The notes below the pieces were generated by a model. That model was not told where the DNA came from and did not search any database. It saw nothing but the letters and a program-made list of their open reading frames with translations. A stretch of 64,000 nucleotides of DNA, from assembly GCA_000697055.1 (NCBI GenBank), contig JNDT01002355.1, positions 124,001-188,000 on the forward strand, read 5' to 3'. The position numbers were made by a program, and so were the translations under genes. Source of the stretch: Saksenaea vasiformis B4078. Taxonomy: Eukaryota > Mucoromycota > Mucoromycetes > Mucorales > Saksenaeaceae. Numbering within the stretch: the first letter of the stretch is position 1; every line of letters begins with the position of its first letter. Shown piece after piece: positions 1 through 11,514 of this stretch.

Positions 1-448
1 CAAATCAAGACCTCTTAAACCATTTCTTTGATAAAATGGCCTAAAAAAAGGGCAATAGTAATTTTACAAGTCGGTCAGGATCGCGCTGAGAGTTGAACCA
101 TGACAAGCGATCACTTCGTTCTCAGTAAAAGGAGAGGATGAAGCTAGCTTCCAAGAATTTGGGGCATGGTGCACCAACCATGGAAGTTGTTCTAGCTCAA
201 AAATTTATAACTTTCTTCCCCTTATCTTTTGCATCACCGCTGAAACTAGATATCCCATCTAGGATGCCAGAAAACGCCAACCTTCTTTTTCGGGGGCTGT
301 GCTCGGACAAGTCGGTTACTGCTGATAAAGGACGAGGCATTTACCATAGATTGAATTGCTATTCTTACAGGCAGCACGACGCGATATATCCGCTGAGTCA
401 AGAGATGAGTCATGTTCGCGCTCTTAAAACCTAGTACAAGTTACAAGC
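1..448. other. Left edge, no supportable gene
   Basis: No gene is recognised here. An open frame of 98 codons at 138-434 has no recognisable domain or splice structure and is not called. The stretch lies upstream of a Tc1-like remnant. Confidence 0.5.
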
Positions 449-900
449 GTGCTGTTTTTCCAATTCAACCTATGTATTATGCATTTAACGAGTGAAGAGA
501 AAATTAGGATTGTTACTCTCCGTCAAGCTGGTATTATAAAACCAAAAGATATCGCAAGCAAGACTTCGGTACATTCAAGAACTGTTTATCATGTTTTACA
601 TAAGTTTGAAACGTGTGGTTCAATCGAGCGATTTACAGGTCCTGGACATCAAAAAATATCAAAGAAGCGTGAAATTCGAGGTCTTGTTTAACATCGCATC
701 ATCTGAAACGCGTCTCCCAGTTGGGCGTTGGCAGAACTTACTGTAACAATGAGAAAACGAAAACAGCACGATGCGTAAAAAGTTCTGGATTCTCACGCAA
801 AAGTCTAAACAAAGCGCATGAACGTCTACTACTCGACTAAAATTTATTTGGTTCCAGCTCCAGATGGCTTAAGAGTACAGAATAAATTCCATGTAATTTA
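449..900 (+). mobile_element. Tc1/mariner-like transposase remnant (HTH part)
   Basis: The frame at about 479-690 (start of the clear similarity: MHLTSEEKIRIVTLRQAG) encodes the paired-like helix-turn-helix found at the N terminus of Tc1/mariner transposases, followed by the basic linker (FTGPGHQKISKKRE). Downstream, to about 900, the similarity continues only in broken frames, and no DDE catalytic part is recognisable. The same degenerate sequence sits upstream of copy H (57240-57600, minus) and upstream of copy E (about 24790-27180, split by a pogo element). It has therefore been carried along with the Sel1 gene family when that was duplicated. The element is dead. Confidence 0.6.
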
Positions 901-927
901 AACGGAGCGGTTCCGAGCATCCAGGTT

Positions 928-936
928 GATAAAGGG
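928..936 (+). promoter_or_regulatory. Conserved GATAAAGGG box upstream of copy A
   Basis: The box lies 43 bp before the ATG at 971. The same box, GATAAA(A/G), lies 41-45 bp before the ATG in copies B, C, D, E and H although the surrounding DNA has diverged. This suggests a TATA-like core promoter element. Function is inferred from position and conservation only. Confidence 0.5.
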
Positions 937-970
937 TTAAAAATTCTACAGCGTCTCTTGTTTCACCGCA

Positions 971-3790
971 ATGACTTCTGACAACGCCACAGAGAAGTTA
1001 TCATCCAACGTAACGAGATATACCCATGTATTTCATGCGAGCGTATCTGACGTTTTGACAGTTCACTCAATTTTTGACCTATGATGTCTTCAACCGGTGC
1101 ACACGAGGTCTCCATTTTGATGGGTGCACCGCCGAATACTCTGCAATAGAGGTTGAAGAGGGAAAGGATAACATGCTCAGACTGCTTCATGATTACTCCT
1201 CCAACAAACCGTTCGTGGAGTATACCTGCACGAAAACGATCGATACGGATACTTCGATGGATGGATTACTGATGGATGACAGCTTTCCCCGCTTGCCATC
1301 TAAAACGTTTGCGTATGATATTGCTGCAGAAGCTAGTTGTAATACACGTAAACAATGCCAGCAGAACTCTGAAAAAAAATCAGTTGAATACAATGTTTCC
1401 TACGTTTCCTGGGGAGAAGTAAGAAATCACGCAGTGGTTTGTGGATGACTCGATTTATGGTATTCGCGCTAGATACATTTTTCTTCCCACTCTGTCAAGG
1501 CAACTGCTCGTTTTAAGGAAGCCATGAAACACGCTTTAAAGGAAAGCACCAATAAGGAGAAATATGAGGCTCTGCAAGGCGTGTTTGGGCGATTTGGGTA
1601 TTATTATCCGTCCAAAATCTTATTTGGTACTGTGAGCATTATACGTGTAATATTATTCACTGTCTCTTGATCTAGGTGGCCTTCTTGCTCGTAAGAAAGA
1701 GAGTCCAAGGTTACAGAACGGAGACGGATGTGAATTAGAGATTGAGCGTAACATAATCCAGTCCATCCGTCAAATAGTAGAAAACGTTGCGGGTGTAATC
1801 ACAGGCTACAAAATCATCGGTAATACTGATCACATGCACGCAATAATTGCTTTACAAACTTGTGGCAGGTGGTGATCCCGGACGATTTTTTGTGGATGGA
1901 CTAGAAAGCTGGAAAGAGACCACTATCTCGGAACCAGCCATTATTCAGTTCAAAGATATGAAGCCGATATATAGCATCCTTGAAGATCATGAACGCCTCC
2001 AAGTGGAGGAGGTTTACGACAAAGCATTTTCCAATAACGAGCTTGGACATGCTGTGGAAAATAACCCTGGAGAAGTTTTCAAAAAAAGTACCGAAATCAA
2101 TAAAGTTACACGAGGCAATGTTCAAGACATAAGTTGGTTGCAAGTTCTGGACCAAGGAAGCAACAGAGCCGTTGACAATGGACCCGAAAACTTGCAAAAC
2201 GAACCTGAAAAAGATATATTCAGCGACGATTCTGATGACGACGGCAATACCAATGATATTACCTTACAACTGGAAGTCCCTAGCCGAGAAAGTGGAGAGA
2301 AACCGAACAATCCTAATAGATTACCCGGCCATAAAGACAGTTTGCACGGAGATCCGCAAGGCGTCAATCTGAGCACAAAGGTAGCCGATGAAGAGCGCGA
2401 GGAAAACCTGTCCGGCGACGAAGATGCGGATGATGATGGCGATATCGACCATATTAGCATAACACAAAAAGCAGACGATCACGAAAGCGAAGATGCGCAA
2501 GACGAGCGTAATAATACATGGAACCTTGAAGGAAGTACAGATGTAGACAATAAAAATGATGCCAATATGTACGAAAATTCAAATGATCAGAGCAGTGAAT
2601 GGGAGCAATTCAACCTTGGCGAGAAGTACTACCGCGGAATAAGTGTGGATAAAGACTACGTCAAGGCAATCGACTGGTTTAAAAAAGCGGCGGAACAGGG
2701 AAATTCCGATGCACAAACTAGAATTGGAGATATGTACCAGTATGGACGAGGGATAAATCGGGACAACAAGAAAGCAATCCAATGGTACGAAAAAGCAGCG
2801 GAGCAGGGGAATGCGGATGCGCAGACCAAACTGGGCGATATGTACGAGCGCGGGAAAGGTGTAGACCGTAATTGGAAGGAATCAGCTGAATGGTACGGAA
2901 AAGCAGCAGACCAGGGACATGGAATTGGACAATATAATCTTGGAAATCTTTATGAGCGGGGATATGGCGTGGAGAGGGACATTGACAAAGCAGAGGAATT
3001 GTACTCCAAGGCGTATGAATGGTGCAAGGATGCAGCTGATCAAGGGAATGAAGATCCGCAATACACACTTGGAGAGATGTACTGTTGGGGACTTGGAATG
3101 AAGAAAGACATCGACAAGGCAATTGAATGGTACGAAAAAGCAGCGGATCAAGGAAATATAAATGCGCAAGGGTCACTTGGGTATATTTACGAATATGAAA
3201 AGAAAGACATCGACAAAGCAATTGAATGGTACAAAAAAGCAGCGGATCAAGAAAATGAAAAAGCGCAAAAAATTCTTGGAGATATTTACAGAGAAGAAAA
3301 GGAAGACATCGACAAGGCAATTGAATGGTACGAAAAAGCAGCGGATCAAGGAGATAGAGCTGCGCAAATGTCACTTGGATATATTTACAGAGAAGACAAG
3401 AAAGACGTAGACAAAGCAATTGAATGGTACCAGAAAGCAGAGGATCAAGGAGATCAATATGCCCAAGAGAGATTGGGAGGTATTTACAGAGATGAAAAGA
3501 AGGACATCGACAAAGCAATTGAATGGTACCAAAAAGCGGCGGATCAAGGAAATGTAGATATGCAAATCAGACTTGGAAATATTTACAGAAAAGAAAAGGA
3601 AGACATCGACAAAGCAATTGAATGGTACGAAAAAGCGGCGGATCAAGGAAATGTAGATATGCAAATCAGACTTGGAAATATTTACAGAGAAGAAAAGGAA
3701 GACATCAACAAAGCAATTGAATGGTACCAGAAAGCAGCGGATCAAGGAAATTGGTGGGCACAGCGGGCACTTGATAACTTAAAAGAGTGA
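971..3790 (+). CDS. Sel1-repeat protein with MACPF-like N-terminal domain, copy A
   Basis: Exons are 971-1009, 1062-1418, 1473-1626, 1676-1819 and 1869-3790; all introns are GT-AG of 49-54 bp and the joined frame is open for 871 residues. The ATG lies in a 39-nt exon whose SSN|GTAA junction is conserved in the family, which fixes the start. Residues about 1-290 contain motifs reminiscent of fungal MACPF-like domains: an FG-YYYPSKI-LGG segment across the exon 3/4 junction, and a GGD...W...P-IIQF...PIY-IL segment opening exon 5. An acidic linker follows (about 290-470), then about 11 Sel1 repeats to the C terminus. The first repeats are the standard 36 residues and the last ones 33. No signal peptide or membrane segment is seen, so it is probably cytosolic. 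Sel1 repeats are protein-binding solenoids; the MACPF-like assignment is by motif only. Confidence 0.85.
3129..3790 (+). repeat. 99-bp coding tandem repeats in copy A
   Basis: Seven units begin with GGTAC at 3129, 3228, 3327, 3426, 3525, 3624 and 3723, an exact 99-bp period. Each encodes a 33-residue Sel1 variant of the type DIDKAIEWYQKAADQG. The units are highly similar at DNA level. Confidence 0.9.
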
Positions 3791-4083
3791 AGGATACAAA
3801 ATTGATTAAACTAATTGATTTATTTTTTTCTTTTTGTTTTATTTCCGCAGTCTTTGGATTCCGTCTCGTTTCTGACATTGTGTCATGTAAACCGACGAAG
3901 GAAAGAAAGAGACGCATTTTCCTCTGTATTTGTGCTTAGCATTTTTCTATGTGCTCTGAATAAAAGACTGTGATGTTTCCATCGTTGTTTCATACGCCAA
4001 GTTATAATTCTTCTGCGTCTGATAGTGCCTGTGCTTCCCATTTCAAATAGGTGCCACTACTACCGCAGAAATTACTGACGAAA
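3791..4083. other. 3' flank of copy A
   Basis: There is no gene here. The segment around 3870-4080 belongs to the 3' flank shared by the family (see 16544-16740, 20026-20240, 24370-24560 and 34765-34930), with a recognisable TGTCTGATAGTG core. Confidence 0.6.
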
Positions 4084-4330
4084 TCAAGATGCTTGTTTAA
4101 AACGTTGCTGGCAACTTTTTCCTTTGCGATGGAGAGCTTGCTGGACGCCAACTGACTGAGCAAGCATGTTCAGACTATGGGTTTCAGGAAGCAAGCTGAT
4201 AAGTGACATATCCTGGCCCGATTGCGGCTTCCATGTCTTAACGTCCTTTTTATCTAATTCAACTGTACCATACAGTCTGAAGAGCTGATCGAAGCCTTCT
4301 GGAGTGACCAACCCGTTTTTGTATGATAAG
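4084..4330 (-). pseudogene. Decayed gene of unknown family, copy 1
   Basis: The minus frame reads as a protein fragment (LFRLYG...LISLLPETHSLNMLAQ) that matches the fragment at 53600-53900 (LFGLYD...LINLLPKSHCLNMVAQ). Shared protein-level similarity between the two copies supports former coding. This copy lacks an internal segment present in copy 2 and has no intact start. I do not recognise the family. Confidence 0.45.
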
Positions 4331-4451
4331 CGACAGCTGCTGCTCGCTCATTTGTTCCATAATCCATCAGAGTGAGGTACGTTTCAGAACGTAAATATTG
4401 TAGCAGGTACAGTACGCCTTCTCTAATTCCAAGTCATCGGTTCCTTGCAAA

Positions 4452-6332
4452 ATGCTTGAAAATTCCGGTTTTGATATTATAGGAGGCGTTACAAAGCCTT
4501 TTGAGTATGAATTGATCTATGTAGTGGATAAGGTCTCGTTTGACACACTGAACCGCAAGCCTAGTACCTTCCAAAAGTGCTGGCGCAAGGCAGGTCTTAT
4601 GGATAAAGCTGTTCATGGAGATGAAGCAACCTCATGCTGGATGAACTTGTGACGAGCATGAATTGTCACCTTCAGGCTATCAGCGGACCACAACGACGAT
4701 ATCCGATTTCGAAAGTGGCTGCCGTGAAGAAGAGGATACTGTTCATCCGAGAACTCAATACGACGCATTCATTAATGTAAATACGAGAAGATTGGGAATG
4801 ACGACATACCCAAAAACCTGCGGAAGAGAAACGTTGCTGTTCCACTTGAAGATCAATTATTTCGCATTGACACAATGATAGATTTTCTTGATGAGGAGGT
4901 ATTACATGATATCTTGCAAAGGGTCAATGTGACTAGTAAACCTTTGAGCACTAAATCTTCCCTTCGTTAAGAGATTCAACCTCCTTTTCAGACTTGAACT
5001 TGATATTACGGAGGATTTGAACACCTACATTATATTTTCTGGTGGTGGACCCGAAATTCCTTGAAAAAACCGGGCTTTGAAATTAGAGAGGTTGCACAGT
5101 AACCTGTCCCGTAATTGTAAAGAAAAGATCCCGCGATGGACACATGGTAAGTATGCACCGCGCCCAGAATCATCACGGCGCGCGCGAGGGACTGTAAACA
5201 TTTACGAAAAGACATATAGATCAAATCGAAGACTCCGTCATTCCACACGAGCATCGGCCTGGCACAGACTTGCTCAGCAAGACGGTACTAAAAGAGCAAC
5301 GTGTGTTGAACAAACTAGTGAAGAGTCTAACGGGGGCACCCGAGGACACCTACGTTCCTAGACAAGCAGATTTCATGGATGGCACGTCGTGCGATGTGCT
5401 TTACAGTCCCCGACCAGGCTCGTCGTTACCACCCGTTGTCTGTGAGGTCCAAAGACGGGTGGACGACAAGTTTATGGTCCGCTTAATACATTACTGCACG
5501 ATTGTTGCTCAGGTGCATCACCACCTGCCCATTGCCGTGATTCTTTGTGTAAGAGATGTCACCAACAGTGTGTTCAGCAAATTTGACGCGCCCAGCGAAT
5601 TTGCGTTCGTCAAGGAAGTTGCATATTTATCTCAAATGTGACTCTCCGGGGTCACATTTCTTCCGAAATGCATCCGCTAGCTGCTGTGGGGCATTTCATC
5701 TCAAGCGAAGCCCCTTCGCTGTATGCCCCGGAGCATGGGGCCTCGGATAAGACGATGAAATTATTGTACACTGTAGCGAAGGAGCATTTGGAAGTGATTT
5801 GCGGCCAAGAAAACGAAAAGCTTCAAGGGATACAACAAATCTATCAAAATCTTGAGGCACAATTGACAAAAATCAAACGCTGCATACTGGAAGGGGCCAC
5901 GACAAAGGCGCTACAATATGCTGAAGACGGTTCAGAATACGTTGTATGACAAAAACGCAAGTACATTGATCCAAGGGAAACCACCCCGATGACAGATACG
6001 CCGCCACTTAAACATCTTAAGCACAAGGACGTAACAACCGACGGACACCTGGAACTGCTGGAATACACAGAAAGATTCCGAAGCCAAAAAAAAAACCGGC
6101 AGGATGGACTGGAAAAGATGCTATGCACAAGCAGAGGAAGGCAAAGGGTTTCCATTGGGAAGTGCCATTGATAACAGCAGAAAAAATTGACTGCTGCGAC
6201 ACAGTCCTCAGCATGCTAGATGAAGAGAATGTTCATTCCAAAATCCTTGCTGCAATCCCTGGGCTCCAGAAATTTCAGGATAAATATCAAATGTCGGCAA
6301 ATTGCAAGCAGATCAAACTTACTGCATTCTAA
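4452..6332 (+). pseudogene. Decayed gene with PD-(D/E)XK-like segment
   Basis: Several coding-looking blocks lie in order on the plus strand: 4452-4875 (matched by the minus-strand copy at 52879-53286), 5270-5640, 5641-5949 and a weak block to about 6330. The block at 5270-5640 contains SCDVLYSPRP...PPVVCEVQRR...DKFMVRLIHY, which has the D...E-x-Q spacing seen in PD-(D/E)XK nuclease-like proteins of the Rpn/PDDEXK_2 type. The frame breaks near 5636-5640 (one-base shift) and again in 4880-5270 and 5950-6330. The gene is therefore probably inactive. The nuclease link is inference; it could be another lineage-specific family. Confidence 0.45.
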
Positions 6333-6861
6333 CACCTAAGAGATCTGATAAATAAATAGATTTCAGCCCATTGAAACAGGTTAAAGCGAGAAATTAGTTG
6401 CGAAATTGAAAGTTTTCCGGCCATCTCTATAGGAGGTCTGAGAAATGGTCGACATACATGAAAACTGAAATAAAAGTGGAAGTGCTTGTGTCCTGAATAG
6501 AATGGAAACGTTTAAAGCATAACCTCGGAGAATAGTTGTCAATGAAGCTCAAACATTTCCTATCGTAACATAGAATATGCCAGCCCTAAGGCATCGTCCT
6601 CCCATCTGATAGAGGACCTGCATGGAATATTGGGCCGCATCCGCTTGGTCTCTGACCGGAGACCTTTTCTTTTCGTGAGAATTGGAGTCCACAGGAACTA
6701 CTCTATCATGAATTAAAGGATTCTCTCCTTGTCACGTTCTACATTGCTTGTGATCGTCCGGCTAAATCTTCACAACGGCGGAGCATGAACCGCAGAACGC
6801 AGGTTTCTGCCCTTTTGTCAAACGGCATCATCATCGTCTGGGTGCGCGCTGCATTAGACCA
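6333..6861. other. Intergenic, nothing recognised
   Basis: AT-rich sequence with no supported ORF, RNA gene or repeat. Confidence 0.5.
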
Positions 6862-7715
6862 ATGCCAACCAAGATTATTCAGTTGGAGTCGAGACAAGAT
6901 CGGACAAAGATCGAAATAAGAGTAACTTATGAGGGCTCCCAAGCCGTCGATGTCCCCGGTGTTATCATTGCTCATCCTTACGGCCCCTTGGGTAAATAAA
7001 GGTGTACTGTTCCCTGGCGTGTTTTTCTTTCTCATGGCAACTTCAGGCGGAAATAGTCAGAATAATGTCGTTGTTGCATTGCACAAGTATTTTGCTGCCC
7101 AGGGCTATGTTACGATTAGCATGAACTTCCGGTAGCTCCCCTTTTTCATTATCTTCTATGATCATTCACGGTAAATTTTTAGCGGGTGTGGCCGATCAGA
7201 GGGGAAAACAAGTTGGACAGGCATGTCTGAAAGAGAAGATTATGAAACGGTGATAGACTATATGATGGAAGAATATCCAAATCTATCACGAATCATCTTA
7301 TGCGTACGTGAACAGTTTCCTAGGTGAAACGAACTCAATTTATTTTTCTTTGTAGGGCTATTCTTATGGCAGTATGATTGCATCGTCGATAAGGACTACC
7401 ACCGTGAGATGCTCTCATCTCCTGATTAGTTATCCATTGAATGTTGCATGGTTGCTGTCATTCACCAAAAGTCCCTATTTTAAGACGGAAATCAAGAAAC
7501 TACTCCAAGGGGACGAGGAGGATTGCCTTGTGGTTTTTGGAAACAAGGATCAGTTTACAGGTGTAGCATCGTATCACAAATGGCTTCAATCATGCGCAGG
7601 CAATCGAGTGGCCATTGCCATGATAGAAGACGCGGATCATTTTTGGTTCAATAAGGAAGATAAATTAGTTGCAGAAGTAGACAGATGGGTTAAAACTGTT
7701 CCAATCCCTCGATGA
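6862..7715 (+). CDS. Alpha/beta hydrolase (COG2945-like)
   Basis: Exons are 6862-6991, 7047-7131, 7183-7303 and 7356-7715, with introns of 51-55 bp; the joined frame gives 231 residues. Family landmarks are in order: the HPYGPLGG oxyanion-loop region (about residue 40), FRGxGRSEG after the second intron, the nucleophile elbow GYSYGSM (Ser about residue 115), the acid in VFGNKDQF and the catalytic His in DADHFWF near the C terminus. The complete Ser-Asp-His triad predicts an active hydrolase. The substrate is unknown; homologues are generally annotated as predicted alpha/beta superfamily hydrolases. The start at 6862 is the first ATG in frame and gives a normal N-terminal beta strand. It is single copy here and unrelated to its repetitive neighbours. 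Confidence 0.88.
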
Positions 7716-8132
7716 ATAAAATGCAAAGGCGTTGTTACCCATGCACCGAAACAAGTGTATCACAAGATTTGGATCGAACAATGAGAGCGCGTCGTCCTTT
7801 TGACACGCCGGGGTTACAATTGAGTTTTGATGCTTGAATCGTGACAGGGTTTGAAACCTCTGAAATTTTTTCTTTTTTTTTTTTTGGTCCGTCTATTAAG
7901 CACGATCGGTAAAAAACAGTTTGTCTTCGATTAAAGCATGCCCCAGTTAAAATGTTAAGGTCGTCGCGTGTAACTATTTTTTCGAGCAGTAATAACAGCA
8001 CAAGAATGGTGCTAAAGACTGTAGAGCGACGTTACCTACATGTAAAACCTCCGGTCTTCACCGCTTCCTCTACCGGAAACAGTTCTAATGACAGTAGGTG
8101 ACAATCAACCCTTACTTGTTCGTGAATAAAAT
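7716..8132. other. Intergenic between hydrolase and DNA polymerase gamma
   Basis: No gene is supported. It contains the 3' flank of the hydrolase (with AATAAA at 7715-7720) and the probable promoter of the polymerase gene. A short T tract is present near 7866-7884. Confidence 0.5.
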
Positions 8133-11100
8133 ATGAGTTTATACCTTTCATTTTTAGTTCGAACAAACCCTGCCAACGTCCAGTTACTGGCACCGCACTT
8201 GCATAAGCAACTTTTTGTACCGTATCCTAAAATAGCAGTCAAAACACAGGATCAAGTGTTGCGCGAAAAATATGCAAAAGAACATCTTACCATACAAGAT
8301 ATTTGGGGAAAGAAAGCGGAAGTTCAGTCTCCCATCAATCTTGTGCTTCCTCCTCTTTGTGGACATGATATTGAGGAACACTTTATACGTCTTGGTTTGG
8401 AACAATGCAGCGGTTATTTAGACATGTCCAAAGCATTGGCCGAGGAACACCTTCCTAAAATGCCTAAGAAATGGGTATGTCGTGGTGGATGGACGCGCTA
8501 TGTACCGGGTGAAGAACCAGAAGCAGTTGAATACCCTTTGGAAAAGTCTTTTGTTTTTGATGTGGAAGTACTGATGAAAGAAGGTCACTATCCAACCCTT
8601 GCTGTTGCCGCCTCGTCAAAAGCATGGTATTCATGGACATCCCCTTATGTGATTGACGAAAAAAATGGAAAAGAACATTTAATCCAGTTTGGGAAATCCC
8701 CAGAGGAACGGCTCATTGTGGGACATAATATTGGGTACGACAGAGCACGCATCGCCGAAGAATACAGTCGAGTGCCATCGAATCTACGATTTATGGACAC
8801 AATGAGTCTTCATATTGCAGTGGCAGGCCTGTGCTCACAACAGCGGCCAGCTTGGAACATGGAAGTAAAGCGACGAAATCAGGATAAGCTAGCACAGTCG
8901 GGAGCAGAAGGAACCGCAGAGTCAGCGAGTGAAGAGTTACAACGCATGGATGTGGATAGTGCAAAGTTTTTTGACGTGAGTTCGCTAAACAGTTTGAAAG
9001 ACGTGGCGAAATTTTACTGCGATATCACTGCAGACAAACAAACACGCTCTTATTTCGAGACAGGCGGTATCGAGGACGTACGGGAAAACTTTGACAAGTT
9101 GATGCAGTACTGTGCGGACGATGTGGATATGACGCATAAGATTTATAAGGTGGTCCTACCAAAGTTTCGCAACAACTGTCCCCATCCTGTTTCCTTCGCA
9201 GGCATGCTACAAATGGGAAACTCGTTTCTGACGGTGAACGAAAAATGGGAACAGTATCTAGAAAATTCGGTGGGAAAGCATAAGGAATTGGACGATATGT
9301 TGGATATCAAACTTCGCGATCTGGCTGAAAAAGCGCGAGAACTAGTTCATTCCCCAGAACAATGGCAGAACGATCCATGGCTTAGTCAACTCGATTGGAC
9401 TGTCAACCCACGCCAGCGAAAACTCAAAGGTTCGCCCAAATGGTATAAAGACGCCTACGATACCAAGGCCGGAAAGCTTAAAATCAGCACACGTTCTCGT
9501 ATAGCACCGCTATTGCTGCGGTTACGATGGCAGGACCACCCACTACATTATATCACTGAGCACGGCTGGTGCTACAAAGTAGCTCGCAAGGATGTAACGG
9601 ATGTGATGAAAAAGAAACTCGTAGTTGAAGATGAAGAGTACGTTTATCTCAAAGTGCCACACAAAGCCGGTGAACAAGCCAACTGTGGAAATCCGCTCGC
9701 AAAAAACTACATGAACTACTTTGAGGAAAAGGTATTGACGTCTGAATACAATGCGGCAAAGGAGGCATTAGAACTGAATGCAACATCCGCCTACTGGATC
9801 AGTTCCCGTGAACGAATTCTGGGTCAGTTTGTCGTATGGGATACACATCCTATGGTGGATATGCAGCTTCCAGAGCGGCGAGTATCGGATACGGGAAGAG
9901 AGGCAAAGAGTGGTATCATTTTACCTCAGATGGTGACCATGGGTACGGTGACACGCCGTGCAGTGGAAAAGACATGGTTGACAGCAAGTAATGCCAAAAA
10001 GAACCGCATTGGATCGGAACTGAAATCCATGGTCCAGGCACCAGAGGGTTATAAAATCGTCGGTGCAGATGTGGATTCTGAAGAACTGTGGATTTCCAGT
10101 GTCATTGGCGACGCACAATTTGGCTTTCACGGCGCAACAGCGTTGGGATGGATGACTTTGCAGGGTACAAAGTCGGAAGGGACCGATTTGCATTCAAAAA
10201 CGGCCAAAATTCTGGGCATTAGTCGAGACAAAGCAAAGGTGTTTAATTATGGTCGTATTTACGGAGCGGGTGTGAAATTCGCAACCACGCTGTTAATGCA
10301 GTACAACCAAGATCTCGATCTGGAAACAGCCAAACGACGAGCGGCGGACCTGTACTCCAATACAAAGGGTGAGAAGGAACATTCTTCTCGTAATTTCTTC
10401 AAACGTCCTTTCTGGCACGGTGGTTCCGAAAGTTACATGTTTAACGCATTGGAAGTGATTGCCTTGTCAAAAGAACCACGCACACCTGTCCTTGGCTGCA
10501 GTGTCACGGCTGCCTTGCGACCCGAGTATACTGGAAAACAGTTTTTGACTTCCCGGATCAATTGGGTCGTGCAAAGTTCAGGTGTTGATTATTTACATAT
10601 GCTGATTGTATCCATGTCGCATTTGATCAAACGTTACAACATTGATGCACGGTTCATGTTATCTGTCCATGACGAAGTGCGTTACCTATCGGCGGATAAA
10701 GACAAGCATCGAACAGCTTTGGCGCTTCAGGTAGCTAACCTTTGGACGCGTGCGATGTTTAGTCAAAAGCTAGGCATCAAAGACCTACCTCAGGTAAAAA
10801 GAAAGCGAATGCAAAAAGGAAGAAACTGGGTTACTAAAATCAAAGTGAGCTTAGTCTGTTGGTTTCTTTTCGGCGGTTGACATTGATCATGTGCTGAGAA
10901 AGGAACCGACCATGCCTTGCACGACGCCATCCCACCAAGAGAAGATTGCGGAGGGTGTGAGTTGCACTATCCAGGAGACATTGCATCTGCTGGAGGAAGA
11001 AACGGGATGGGATAACAAGACTCAGTGTCTTTTGGGCGAAGAGATCGTACCACAAGCAAAGAACTACGAAAACAAGAAAGTGATTGCATTAAGGAAGCGC

Positions 11101-11514
11101 ATACAGGAAGTGCAGGAAACACAAAAAGCATGTAGCTTGGATTTCTTAAGAGCACAAATGTACAAAGACTACCGAAAGGCACTGCGACATTCGTTAAGGG
11201 GAGGAAAAGAAACAGAAAAAAAGGTGAAGGAAAACAACGAGGTAGAGATGGAGGCATCAGAGGAACCCGTGGAAGAACAGCACTGGGTAGCAGACAACTT
11301 ACATAGTATCAACCACGAGCCAGTCAAGATGAATCCGTCAGACTATCAGCGATTCGAACGTGAAAATTATAGCACAGCGGACCACATACAAGACTCAGTG
11401 AGTCAAGGGATAGACACTTTGAAAACGCAAGGCAAACGTAAACCATCTTCCTCCAAGTACCATATACCTTCAAAGCAGCTACCTCTCTCGGAAATCGAAA
11501 ATTTTTTCATATAG
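8133..11514 (+). CDS. MIP1: Mitochondrial DNA polymerase gamma catalytic subunit
   Basis: Exon 1 is 8133-10793 and exon 2 is 10855-11514, separated by a 61-bp intron with a TTACTAA branch site; together about 1,106 residues. It is the family-A polymerase that replicates mitochondrial DNA. The exonuclease motifs are intact: Exo I FDVEVL (about 142), Exo II GHNIGYDRAR (about 196) and Exo III YCADDVDMT (about 326). The polymerase motifs are also intact: A GADVDSEELW (about 643), B KVFNYGRIYGAG (about 700) and C HDEVRY (about 845). After the intron the C terminus continues with the family's SAVDIDHVLRKE segment and a long charged tail. The N terminus is short and hydrophobic, compatible with mitochondrial import. 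An acceptor-like TTTTTAG at about 8157 leaves open an upstream first exon. Confidence 0.95.

Larger units (their letters stand above)
600..4920 (+). repeat. Segmental duplication, left arm (inverted relative to 52860-57600)
   Basis: The order Tc1 remnant, promoter, Sel1-family gene (copy A), then a divergent pair of decayed genes is repeated at 52860-57600 on the opposite strand with the same order and spacing (ATG 971 matches 57172; original stop 3790 matches about 54165; the 4084-4330 gene matches 53600-53900; the 4452 frame matches 53286). Both the coding parts and the flanks correspond. Boundaries are estimates by eye. Confidence 0.75.

Noticed and set aside
138..434. 98-codon plus-strand frame
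   Set aside because: No domain, no splice partner, and located in sequence next to a decayed transposon. Length alone is not evidence.
1074..1076. TTG as start codon of the Sel1 family
   Set aside because: A conserved upstream ATG exon with a proper intron exists in every copy, so the alternative start is not needed.
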